Part shown: in pieces, positions 45,240-54,895 of the stretch | Numbering within the stretch: position 1 is the stretch's first letter | How the letters are laid out: each line of letters begins with the position of its first letter | Assembly: GCA_963932245.1 (NCBI GenBank) | Contig: OZ010741.1 | Location: 127,974,853-128,038,852, forward strand | Source: Tachinus rufipes | Taxonomy: Eukaryota > Arthropoda > Insecta > Coleoptera > Staphylinidae | Length of the DNA: 64,000 nt | Direction of reading: 5' to 3' | Position numbers and translations under genes: made by a program | The notes under the pieces: model-generated | Database searches by the model: none | Seen by the model: only the letters and a program-made list of their open reading frames with translations | Told to the model about the DNA's origin: nothing

Positions 45240-46330
45240 TTGTTAACAGTTTTTAGCTGAATTTTAGTATTTTTTTGAGTTTTGTTGCAGAATTTTAATG
45301 TTTCTGACATTTTATGGCTGGATTTTGTATGTATTTTTTATGTTTTGTGGCCGGATTTTAATATTTTTGACATTTTGTAGCCGGATATGTTGATTTTTTA
45401 CAGTTTTTTGATTATTTTATTTTGCAGTTTTATAGTTAAAAACATTTTCTATCCGGGTTTTAGTATTTTTTATGTGGTTCTTAAATTTTTTCTTAAGTCT
45501 CAAATTTTTAGCTAGTTTTTAGTGTTTTTTTTGCGTATTTGGTATTTTTTAACAGTTTTTGAGTTTTCTAGCAAAATTTTATTATTGGATTTTTTCTTTT
45601 TATAATTTAATTTTGTTATTTTAAACATTTTATAGCCGGATTTTGAAAGTTTTTAAGTATTTCTTAAAATTATTGGCCGGATTTTAACAATTTTGACATT
45701 TTGTGCTTGGATTTTAGTATTATTTGCTATTTTATGGTCAGATTTTTACATCGTTGACACGTACAGAAAGAATGTTAGTATTTTAAGCTAAAAAATTGAT
45801 AGTTTTCTTATTTACAAGCATATTTTTGTTAAATATTAGTTTTTTTTTTATTTTTAACATTTTACTACTAAATTGTGATATTTTTGGCTTTTTTTGATTG
45901 AATTTTGTTATTTTTTACATAAATTTTAAGTTTTGGAGCTGAGTTTTAATATTTTTGACATTTAATGGCCGGATTTTTGTACAATTTGCTATTTTATGAC
46001 CGGATTTTTGCATTGTTGACATTTATTGAACAAATTTTAGTACTTTAAATTAGAATGTAATATTTTTCCTTCTTATTTTGTTTAAAATTTGATGTTTTTG
46101 TTTTTTTATAGCGGATTCTGGTATTTGTTTACATAAATCTTAAATTTTCTGGCTAATATTTTTAACATTTAATTGTCGGATTTTAGTACTATTTAACATT
46201 TTATGGCCGGATTTTTACATTTTTTGAATTTTAATAAACAGATTTACTACTTTAAAGCAAAATTTTCATATTTTTGTTGCTTACTGGCCTGATTTTAGTT
46301 GTTTTGAGCAAAATATTGACATAATTTGAT
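45240..46330. repeat. Degenerate array of TGGCCGGATTTT repeats
   Basis: About twenty imperfect copies of (T/A)(A/T)GGCCGGATTTTAGTAT, spaced about 40-60 bases, with TTTTGACATTTTATGG links. Same family and orientation as 17960-18560. Confidence 0.75.
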
Positions 46331-46627
46331 TTTTTCTTCTTTTACTTCTAAGACTAAAGATTCTTTTTAATATTGGTGTGGCTTAGAACGCTCTTACACT
46401 CTTAAATTTAGTATTTTTGTAGCTATATTTTATCTTTTAAGAAGCATTTGCTTAAATTTTCGTTAATGTGGATGTTCTTTTATGTCCACAATACAACATT
46501 ACTAAGGATTTTTGTTACAGAAAGTTTACACAAGTTTTAAGATCAAAATTGCTTTATTTATTTAAAGATAATAAACCCATAACCAATATACTTATTTAAA
46601 AGCATTTACATAGCACACTTATTCGAT

Positions 46628-46855
46628 TTAGAATAGAATAATGTAAATCCAAACAGATATACGTATAAATGATTCTATAATTTCTTTTGGCATAGACAAT
46701 GCATACTCATCTGCGCAATAATATATAAAATTAGAAACTACATCAGGAAGATCATATTCAGATGCTGTTCTTGAGGGTAAGGAAATGGCTTCAAGTTTAG
46801 CTGAAGCTGCTAAACAGACTGTCATCAATATAAAGAACAATACTAACTTAGACAT
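46628..46855 (-). CDS. Small secreted peptide 1 (75 aa), unknown family
   Basis: Signal-peptide-like start MSKLVLFFILMTVCLAASA, probably cleaved after ASA, then a 56-aa mature part with one Cys (SEYDLPDVVSNFIYYCADEY). The rest is acidic/helical and the C terminus is hydrophobic. The spacing around the Cys faintly recalls helix 1-2 of odorant-binding proteins, but the other cysteines are absent, so no family is claimed. ATG directly follows a predicted acceptor (TTATTTCAG|ATG). A TATA box and 5' exon are conserved with the paralogue at 53804. AATAAATAAA lies about 65 bases past the stop. Secretion is inferred only from the N terminus. Confidence 0.75.
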   Translation of the reverse strand: MSKLVLFFILMTVCLAASAKLEAISLPSRTASEYDLPDVVSNFIYYCADEYALSMPKEIIESFIRISVWIYIILF

Positions 46856-47031
46856 CTGAAATAAAACAAAATTAATTTAATTTACAATTTAATATATTAT
46901 TTTACTTAATTTGATTTATTTAAGAATCTGGAAGTTCAAGAAAACTTATTACAACTGTAATAAAGTTACAGTTATTTACAAAATAAGTTAATAATGATTA
47001 AAAATAAATATTAAATTAATATTGCACTTAC
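46856..47031 (-). other. Predicted 5'UTR intron of small peptide gene 1 (176 bp)
   Basis: Donor GCAAAC|GTAAGTG and acceptor TTTTATTTCAG|ATG. The same two sites are kept in the paralogue, with several indels in between. Confidence 0.75.
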
Positions 47032-47112
47032 GTTTGCGTTTATTTTCTTCTTTAATTGTTGTATTGTATATAAACTGATAGTTTGGTATAAACTAAATCA
47101 ATTTTTTTGTTT

Positions 47113-47120
47113 CTTATATA
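47113..47120 (-). promoter_or_regulatory. TATA box of small peptide gene 1
   Basis: TATATAAG on the minus strand, 81 bases upstream of the donor. Conserved at the same relative place in the paralogue (53523-53530). Confidence 0.65.
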
Positions 47121-47469
47121 CTATATTTCAACTTATTAATAATTTAAATTAGCGATAAGAAATTTGAGACATCAAATTGATTGTGAAATAAATTTGTTGA
47201 AAAATATAATATTGCAAATTGTTTTTGTTTAAATTATTTCAATATTGTTATTTTTATCATTATTTAGAAATTATAAGTTTTAATGTGTTACCAAAATTGA
47301 TTACCTAATTTTTGACTACAAAATTAATGTGTTTTTAAAGCAGTGAGTTGCTTCTATTTACAATGATAAGAGGAATAAAATGCTTTCTGGAAAATTTTGC
47401 TTTCAGCCGAATCTTGTGAGAAGACGGCATTTGCTGTTCCGTCACGTAGCTTTTTTTAATTTTTGGTGA

Positions 47470-48530
47470 TGTTTTTGGGCTTAACAATGCAGTTCGGACT
47501 CAACAGAAATTGCATCTTTGTCTATTTATCTTACAGTCAACCTATGAAAGTGGAAATTTTACTATATCTAGGACTTATAGTGGATGGTATTAGCTGACGT
47601 ACCAATCCAAAAAAGGTAGAGGCTATGGTGAATTATCCCAAGCCTACCAATGTTACCAAAGTCAAAAAGTTTTTGGGATTATGCGGATGGTACAAGTGGT
47701 TTATAGCCCACTTTTTGATTATAGTGGCATCACTAAACTTGATGTCCATAAAGTGGGATGACAAGGCCCAAAATTTTTTGGCAACATTAAGAAGGTTCCA
47801 ACTTTAGTTCTAACTTTAGACAACTTTTTACTACACAAAGTGATGTTTTAGATGTAGAATGTGCTCATGAATGCAATTTGAAGAAAGCAAGCACGATATT
47901 GCTTACGCAATCAGATCAGTATCAAAAACAGAGAGTACTTACAATTACAAAACGTAAACGTTTGTCATAGAAAGGTTTAGGCCTTACATTAAAAGAACCC
48001 ACTTCAAAATCATAGTAGACCACCACAGCTTGCTTTGGTTGCATACATAACCTAAAAGAACCTACAGGTAGTATATCTCAATATAGTATGAAATTGATAC
48101 ATCAAAAAGAAAAGTTAAATGTAGTGCCTGATGCCTTATCTTGTTTGCTTCAGTTCAAAATAAAGTCAGTTAATGTTAGCAAAGATTGCGCCGATGATTG
48201 GTAAGAGTCTTAATGAGCATTTCTTGTTCAAAATAGAGGAAGACAAACTTTTCAATTACACATCCCCTAAACATAACCTTTGTAGCTAATCTTAGTAAAA
48301 AATAGTAATCAGGAAGACTGGTTATAAAGATAGATTAAGATTATGCAATGATGCCGTGAATCAGGCAAAAAAATGGTAAACCTTTCTATTGACTAAGACT
48401 ACAAAAAGATACAAAATTGTAAAGAAGTCAAAAAGCTCCAAATCAATTAAAACCTAGTCAAATGGGTAAAACCAAAAATGTACAGTACCCATGGTTAAAT
48501 TTTGTGAAGTCATATTCTTGAAGTCTTTCT
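47470..48530 (+). pseudogene. Ty3/gypsy pol relic (reverse transcriptase end, RNase H, beyond)
   Basis: Blocks in order: MQFGLNRNCIFVYL-like region, YLGLIVDG, NPKKVEAMVNYPKPTNVTKV, KKFLGLCGWYKWFIAHF (47625-47720), KWDDKAQNFLATL, then RNase H FKIIVDHHSLLWLH (48003-48044). Many stops. A degraded linker/integrase-like stretch runs to about 48530. It starts right at the outer edge of the inverted duplication. Confidence 0.75.
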
Positions 48531-48544
48531 ATTATTAGGCAAAG

Positions 48545-48740
48545 GTGCACCAAATGATTGTTGTAGTCTTAGAGTATACTAGAATGTTGTTCAAATATAT
48601 TAGTACAATGTTTTTTAACATTTGCTTTAATAGTTTTTGGAATGTTGTTAATTTGTTTTTTAGGCAAAAAAGCTTTACTTTGAAATAGTAGAAATCATCA
48701 TAGAAGGCAAAAGAAGTGATTAGGCGTTTATGACACAAGT
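48545..48740 (-). pseudogene. Ty3/gypsy reverse transcriptase fragment, opposite strand
   Basis: Minus-strand frame reads FCLKNKLTTFQKLLKQMLKN, then IVLIYLNNILVYSKT. This is the F-x-L-x-N-A-P-x-T-F-Q...Y-L-D-D-I-L-V-Y-S region. Both catalytic Asp are Asn, so it is inactive. Confidence 0.75.
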
Positions 48741-48829
48741 TCTAAGACTGCACAAAGAAAAGTGCGTGCTACTTTGGCAGAGAAGCCGGCCACTAGTAAA
48801 CACAGTTTAGAAATATTGGGGCAGTAGTT

Positions 48830-50130
48830 TGATATGGTGATTCCGCTCACCCACCCAAATCTTAATCATCCAGAAATTGAATGTTATTACTATTTAACGT
48901 GTTCCTGCAGCTAACAAACAAATGAGAATGACTGACAAATGTCATTAAGTTTGAAGAGAAGGTTGGCGTTACTAACTTCTTAATAACTAACACTTGGGCG
49001 GGTGGACGGGAACACAGCTTATGAATATAGGGTCGGTTGTTTGATATAGTGTTCCCGCCCACCTACCCAAGTGTTGGTGATCCAGAAATTGAAGATTACT
49101 ACCATCTGGGATGTTCTTGCAGTTAACAAACAAGAGAGAATGACCGACAGTTTATGAATATTGAGAGAATGACCGACAGTTTATGAATATTAAACTGGTG
49201 GATTAGTATAGTGTTTTTACCCGCCCACCCAAGTGTTAGTAATCTAGAAATTGAAGGTTCTACCACTTGGGATGTTTCTGCAGCTAACAAACAAGAGAGA
49301 ATGACTGACAAATGTCATTAAATTTAAAGAGGAAGTTGGCGTTACTAATTTCTTGATAACTAATAATTGGGCGGGCGGGAACACAATTTATAAATATTGG
49401 GCCGATTGTTTGATATAATGTTTCCGTCTACCCACCCAAGTGTTAGTGGTTTAGGAATTGAAGGTTGCTACCATCTAACTACCATCTAACTACTAACAAA
49501 TGTCATTAAATTTGAAGAAGAAGTTGACGACACTAATTTTTTAATAACCATCACTTGCAGGTGAGCAGGAACACAGTTTATAAATATTGGGCTGGTGGTT
49601 TGATATAGTGTTCCCGCTCATCCACGCATTGTTAGTAATCTAAGAATTGAAGGTTACTACCACCTGGGATGTTTCTGTAGCTAACAAACAAAAGAGAATG
49701 ACTGACAAACGTCATTAAGTTTGAAGAGAAAGTGGACGTTACTAACTTTTTGATAACCAACACTTGGGCGAGTAGGCGGAAACACTGTAAATATTAGGCT
49801 GGTAGCTTGGTATAGTGTTCCCGCCTACCCACCCAAGTGTTAGTGGTTTAGGAATTAAAGGTTACTACTACCTGAAATGTTCCTGCAACTAACAAACAAA
49901 AGAAAATGACTGACAAATGTCATTAAGTTTGAAGAAGAAGTTGGCGTCACTAACTTCTTTTTAACAAACACTTGGGCGAGTGAGCTGAAACACAATTTAT
50001 AAGTATTAGGCTGGTGGTTTGATATAATGTTCTTGCCCACCCACCCAAGCGTTAGTGATCTAGAAATAAAAGGTTACTACCACCTGGGATGTTTCTGCAA
50101 CTAACAAACAAGAGAGAATGACTAATAAAT
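48830..50130. repeat. Hairpin satellite (family B subtype), tandem units of about 190 bp
   Basis: Six or seven direct units. Each has GTTCCCGCCCACCCACCCAA, GTGTTAGTGATCTAGAAATT, CTGCA(A/G)CTAACAAACAA, GAGAATGACTGACAAATG, TCATTAA(G/A)TTTGAAGA and an inverted closing box CTAACACTTGGGCGGGTGG. Every unit can therefore fold back on itself. Confidence 0.85.
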
Positions 50131-51610
50131 GAGAGCGATGTTAATCACACAATAAAACTGCTTAAGGTAAACTTGATCAGGAATAGAAGAGCAATAAATC
50201 ATTCGCTGACAAAAACATTGATAAGTAGAAACCAAAACGGTGGTAAAATACTCCTGCTAAATCTTTTTTAATGTAATTTTTTAGTTGAAGTTCAGGCATC
50301 ACAAGAAGGAGATCCTCATAGGCGGTGACTTTAACGCTAAGTCAACATTATGGGGCTTCCCGACAGAATAAGTCATTGAAAAAGATTACTTGAAACCAAA
50401 GCAGTAAAACACACGTTTGAGAAAAATAGCAGCAACTTCTTTATAGATATTACCATGTGCACGCAGAACTCTGCGAGACAAATGGTACAATAGAAAGTTA
50501 GAGTAGAGAAGGATAACCTAAGCAACTATAAAATCATAAAGCTAACAATTTTGGATACAAGACCCACCGTTAGAATCTAAACACAAAAAAACGCGGCTGA
50601 AACTTTAGCAATATCTGAGCCGAAAAGTTTTTCAAAAGAATTGCGGCAAAAGCAAAGTACGGTCTCAAAACTTACCTTGATAATAATCAAAGCCTGCAAT
50701 AATACCTTCACTAGAAAGAACACCAAAAGCAACCGTAGGCCGACGTACTGGTAGAGCTGCAAAATTGCCTTAAAAACAAAACGTTTGGCCACCAAATCTA
50801 ACACCAAGCCAGACAAAGCGCGGAAAAGATAATTCTAAAAAAAACTATTAAGGCGGCAAAAAAAAAAACTCTTGGGACAAGCTTTGCAAGAAAGTGGACA
50901 AATATCTGTGGGATTCCGGTTACAAAGTTGTTATCAAAAAGTTAAATACTCATACTCTAATGGTTCTATCGAATTAAGAACAGATAAAGTTTGCACGTGA
51001 ACTTTTTACTCAACACACAAATATAAAGTGAAGCAAGCTAAAAAGTAGATCAAAGGAGGCAAAGCTGGAAGCTTTAATAAGATACCGCCGGAATTAGCCA
51101 AATCAGTAGTACTAAGGAACGCTAAACTGTATGCAACTATGTCCAACGCACTAGTAACAAAACTAGAAAAAATTAAAAGTGGCAAAACTGGTCTTGATAG
51201 AGAAATTTTTTTGAGCTGGTGATAAATAGAAAGTTACTAGAGAAGATAGAGCAATCGGAAGAACTGTTTTGTAAACAATAAGGATTTAGGGAAAAAAGAT
51301 TCACGGTGGACGCTATTCAGAGAGTGAAGAATATAGCAAAAAAACAATAAAGGGAAACGTTTTACAATGCAGGAATGTCAGAAATGCATTTAATTCATCT
51401 TTCTGGAAGGGCATAACTAAGGAGACAGGTAAAACCGTACTTTGTTAAGCTTATTTGCAATCACCTTCATAACAGAAAAATTCTTGTCGAAAAAAATTTA
51501 TTAGAAATGAACTGCAAGATGCCGCGAGGCTACTGGAAGAGATAGAGGGCTTGGTTCTTGGTCTTACATTGTAAATTGCCTCTTACGACGGTGTCTTTAG
51601 GATAAATGAA
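50131..51610 (+). pseudogene. R1-clade LINE relic A (endonuclease and reverse transcriptase start)
   Basis: Reads a decayed endonuclease start near 50170, ILIGGDFNAKSTLWGFPTE (50312-50368), NFFIDITMCTQNS, and later a reverse-transcriptase entry (KIPPELAKSVVLRNAKLYA, 51080-51140; LVINRKLLEKIEQSEELFCK). The rest is heavily stopped. GGDFNA is the catalytic endonuclease motif. It sits between family B blocks and has a shorter relative at 52137. Confidence 0.75.
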
Positions 51611-52136
51611 GCTATTTGCTCACAATTTAAACTTGATTTCCGCCCATTCACCCCAGCGTTAGTGACCAAAGGATTGATTGTTAAACAAATCTTTGATATT
51701 AGGTGACATTTGACACTCTTTTTCTTGCATAGAATAGCTTTAAGAACTTAAGAAGTGGGAGTAATAATAAAAAAATTTAACGACTGAGATTTGGGTGGGT
51801 AGGTGGGACACAGTAAAATAAGCTATTTGACTACAATTTATACTTGGTTTCCGCTCACCCACCCAAGCGTTAGTAATCAAAGAATTTACTGTTAAACAAT
51901 TTTTTGGTATTAGGTGACAACTGATTTTTTTTTGCATACATTTGCTCCAAAAACACAAGAGATCGGAGTAATAATAAATCTTGTGATTATTTGGAGTAAC
52001 ACTTGGGTGGGTGGGTGGGTTACAGTAAAATAAGCTATTTGCCAACAATTTAAACTTGGTTCCCGCCCATTCACTCAAGTATTAGTGATTCAAAAATTGA
52101 AGGTTCCTACTACCTGAGATTTTCCTGCAATTAACA
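51611..52136. repeat. Satellite family B subtype
   Basis: Blocks of CACCCACCCAAGCGTTAGTA, TACTGTTAAACAATT, GATATTAGGTGACA and GAGTAATAATAAA...AACACTTGGGTGGGTGGG. Related units recur at 52760-53110. Confidence 0.75.
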
Positions 52137-52760
52137 AACAAAAAAGAATGACTAATAAATGAGAGCGTCGTTAGCCACACAATGAAACTGCTTCAGGTAA
52201 ACCCTAACAGGGACAGGAGAGCAATAGATCATGCGCTGCCAAAAACATTGATAGGTAAGTATCAAAACGGTGATAAAATACTCCTGCTAAATTTTCTTTA
52301 ACGTAACTTTCTAGTTGAACTTGGCAGACACGTCAGGCATCACAAAAAGGAGATCCTCATAGATGGTGATTTTAACGCTAAGTCAGCATTATGGGGCTTC
52401 CCGACAGACAGACAGACAGACTACTAGGGCTAACCCCAGGTCAGACAAAGCGCGGAAATAGCTGCATCGGGCTTACAAAAATTAAAGGCCATCCTTAAAG
52501 AAGGCTTTTAAAACGACAAAAAAAAAACTGGCTACATGATTGTTACCGGAAAGTTAAGCACTCGTACCCCAAGGGCTCTATTGGAAATAAAATAGCCCAC
52601 GCGAGAATGTGAAACTGGAAAGCAGATTAAAAGAGGCAAGTAGTCAAATCAGTAGCACTAAGGAACGCCAAACTATGTTTAGCGCACTGGTAACAAAATG
52701 GAGAAGAGTAAAAAGTGGCAAAACTGACCTTGATAAAGAAATTTTCTTGAACTGGTGATA
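52137..52760 (+). pseudogene. R1-clade LINE relic B (internally deleted copy of relic A)
   Basis: Starts with the same GAATGACTAATAAATGAGAG as relic A. It reads NRDRRAIDHALPKTL and ILIDGDFNAKSALWGFPTD, with the middle removed. A short GACA microsatellite (52402-52420) lies at one junction. It ends in the same CTTGATA(A/G)AGAAATTTT region as relic A near 51192, then passes into family B repeat. Confidence 0.75.
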
Positions 52761-53160
52761 AGTGGGTGAGTGGGTCACAGTAAAAGAAGCTGTTTGCTCA
52801 CAATTTAAACTTTGTTCCCGCCCACCTACCCAAGCGTTAGTGATTTAATGTTAAACAATTATCTGAGATATAAGCAAGAACTAGCATTTATTCTCTTGTG
52901 TACAATAGCTGTAAGAACACAATAAGTGGGAGTAATAATAATTTCTTTGAGGATTAACACTTGAGTGAAACATAGGAAAAGGAACTATTTTTCCATAATT
53001 TAAACTTAGTTCTCGCCCACCCACCCAAGAGTTACTGAGCAAAGGATTTACTGTTAAACAATTCTTTGATATTAGGTGACAACTGACATTCTTTTTCTTG
53101 CATACAATAGCTCCAAGAAGTTTAGTTTAATAAAAAAAACTGCAAATTACAAATCGGATA
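52761..53160. repeat. Satellite family B subtype
   Basis: Two more units like 51611-52136 (TTCCCGCCCACCTACCCAAG, CTCGCCCACCCACCCAAGAG). They end in a short H1-MITE-like scrap (AATCGGATAAGTATGAATGG). Confidence 0.7.
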
Positions 53161-53522
53161 AGTATGAATGGCTTAAACCAGCATTTTTTTTGTCAACTTG
53201 TTTGTTTTTATAATTCAAACTTTATGACGGTGTTCTTTTATTTCTATCTTCATTGACATTGTATTGCAACGTTGCCATATTTACACTGGTAGGTTTACAA
53301 AATAATTTTGAATTAATTCCGGTAGACCAAATACAATTAAGTAATCGACTTTGGTAACACATTAAATTGTTTGATTTCTAAATAATGATAAAAATAACAA
53401 TATTAAAATAATTTAAACAAAACAATTTGTAATATTATATTTTTAACAAATTTATTTCACAATCAATTTGATGTCACAAATTTCTTATCGCTAATTTAAA
53501 TTAAAAATAAGTTAGTATATAG

Positions 53523-53530
53523 TATATAAG
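53523..53530 (+). promoter_or_regulatory. TATA box of small peptide gene 2
   Basis: TATATAAG, in the same context as the paralogue. The predicted 5' exon runs to the donor at 53608. Confidence 0.65.
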
Positions 53531-53608
53531 AAATAAAAAAAATAACGTAGTTCATATCAAATCAGATTATATACAAAACAACAATTAACGAAGAAAATAA
53601 ATACAAAC

Positions 53609-53803
53609 GTAAGTGCAGTTAATTTAATTTATTTCTGAGATTAAGTAACTTATGGTGTAACTAAATTACGTTAGAATTTTCAGATGTAGTAAGTAGTCTT
53701 AACTTCTAGCGTCAATTAGCTTCGTACATAAATCAAATTAAGTAAAATAATATATTAAATTGTAAATTAAATTAATATAATAATACATTTTGTTTTATTT
53801 CAG
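53609..53803 (+). other. Predicted 5'UTR intron of small peptide gene 2 (195 bp)
   Basis: Donor ACAAAC|GTAAGTG and acceptor TTTTATTTCAG|ATG. Its 3' half (AATCAAATTAAGTAAAATAA) is almost identical to the intron of gene 1. Confidence 0.75.
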
Positions 53804-54028
53804 ATGTCTAAGTTAATATTGTTCTTTGTATTGATGACAGTCGCTGCCTGTTTAGCTACTTCAACCATTTCCGTACATAAAAGAGAAATATCTGAATATG
53901 ATCTTCCTAAAGAAGTTACTGAGTTTATATATTTTTGCGCAGATGAGTATGAAATTTCTATAGAACACGACGAGATATTAGCATTTATACATTTATGTGT
54001 TTATATTTATTATGAATTTATTTTATAA
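53804..54028 (+). CDS. Small secreted peptide 2 (74 aa), paralogue of peptide 1
   Basis: Signal-peptide-like MSKLILFFVLMTVAACLATS, then a mature part keeping SEYDLP, FIY-x-CADEY and an E-I-x-x-FI motif. It otherwise differs from peptide 1 at about half its positions and by small indels. One Cys of the mature region is shared; a second lies near the C terminus (HLCVYIYY). The start is fixed by the acceptor directly before the ATG. Both copies have complete frames and intact signals, so both are likely expressed. Function unknown; a secreted product (saliva, venom, gut or defence) is only a possibility. Confidence 0.75.
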   Translation: MSKLILFFVLMTVAACLATSTISVHKREISEYDLPKEVTEFIYFCADEYEISIEHDEILAFIHLCVYIYYEFIL

Positions 54029-54120
54029 AACTAAGATGTGTGTTATGTAAATTTTTGAATAAGTATATTGGTATGGGTTATTATCTTTAAATTATTAAAA
54101 ATTGTGTAAACTGTAACAAA

Positions 54121-54895
54121 AATCTTTAGTAATATTGTATTGCGGATACAAAAGATCTGCTCCTCTACCATCACACTAAATGCCGCTCCACACATGAACG
54201 AGGCTAGGCGGTAAGCGAGGTAAACGTTGCTTTAAAGCGCAATACGTCAAAGGCGCCAGTGTTTGCAATGATTCATATTTGCATTATATTATTGTAAAAT
54301 TGTTGCTTTTGAAAACATAAGAATCATAATATTACTATGACTAATAAGATATGAGATCAAGATTTACTTGGATACCGTTTTTGGGACTTGGAAACGACTC
54401 GCTAAAGAGAAACATTTCAGAGGTAGTGCCGTTGAAACATTAAATTTGACCGATAAATCTTAGCTTTGATGCGCGAAGACATTACGGATTTTTTGTGTTT
54501 TGTTGTCTATCGGGTTTGTGTTGCCAATTTGGTTTGCTGTATTACAATTTAGACATGATCTTCAATTGGAACTTTAATTTTTTTTGCGTAATTGCTTCCC
54601 TGATTGTGACTAAATAGTGATCTTATACTCTTGGGTTTATTTGTATGCGCTGGGGGATAGGCGTTTGTAATATTTCTGCAGTAACATCTTGACTTTACTG
54701 TACTACAAAGCAGATGTTGCTTAGTTCTGTTAGCACGCTAACAAGGAAAAGAGTTACTTTGGAGTTTACTGGCTGATGCAACCAATTGATATCAGTCAAT
54801 TTCTGCTGCCAAAAATTTAGGAAATTTAAGTAAACTATTGGGCAGTAAACGAGACTTACTAAAGATTTTCTTTTTATTAAAAAAAAGGCATACAT
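54121..54895. other. Spacer without a gene
   Basis: No supported feature. A TCTCGTTTAC/AAGTAAACTATTGGGC area at 54820-54860 and poly-T near 54898 mark the approach to the minus-strand LINE. Confidence 0.35.

Larger units (their letters stand above)
46510..47340. repeat. Inverted duplication, copy 1 (small secreted-peptide gene 1)
   Basis: Matches 53320-54120 in reverse from 3'UTR through promoter. Upstream DNA is about nine-tenths identical by eye (e.g. ATTTCTAAATAATGATAAAA, TTTATTTCACAATCAATTTG). Confidence 0.85.
53320..54120. repeat. Inverted duplication, copy 2 (small secreted-peptide gene 2)
   Basis: Reverse-orientation partner of 46510-47340. The two genes point away from the 6-kb centre. 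Confidence 0.85.

Noticed and set aside
53680..53730. Similarity of the peptide gene 2 intron (CAGATGTAGTAAGTAGTCTT) to the LINE tail near 36950
   Set aside because: The equivalent intron of peptide gene 1 aligns across the same part, so it is ancestral intron sequence and the resemblance is probably chance.
46628..54028. Odorant-binding protein genes
   Set aside because: Length and helix-like N-terminal spacing are suggestive, but the six- or four-cysteine pattern is missing and no further exons were found.
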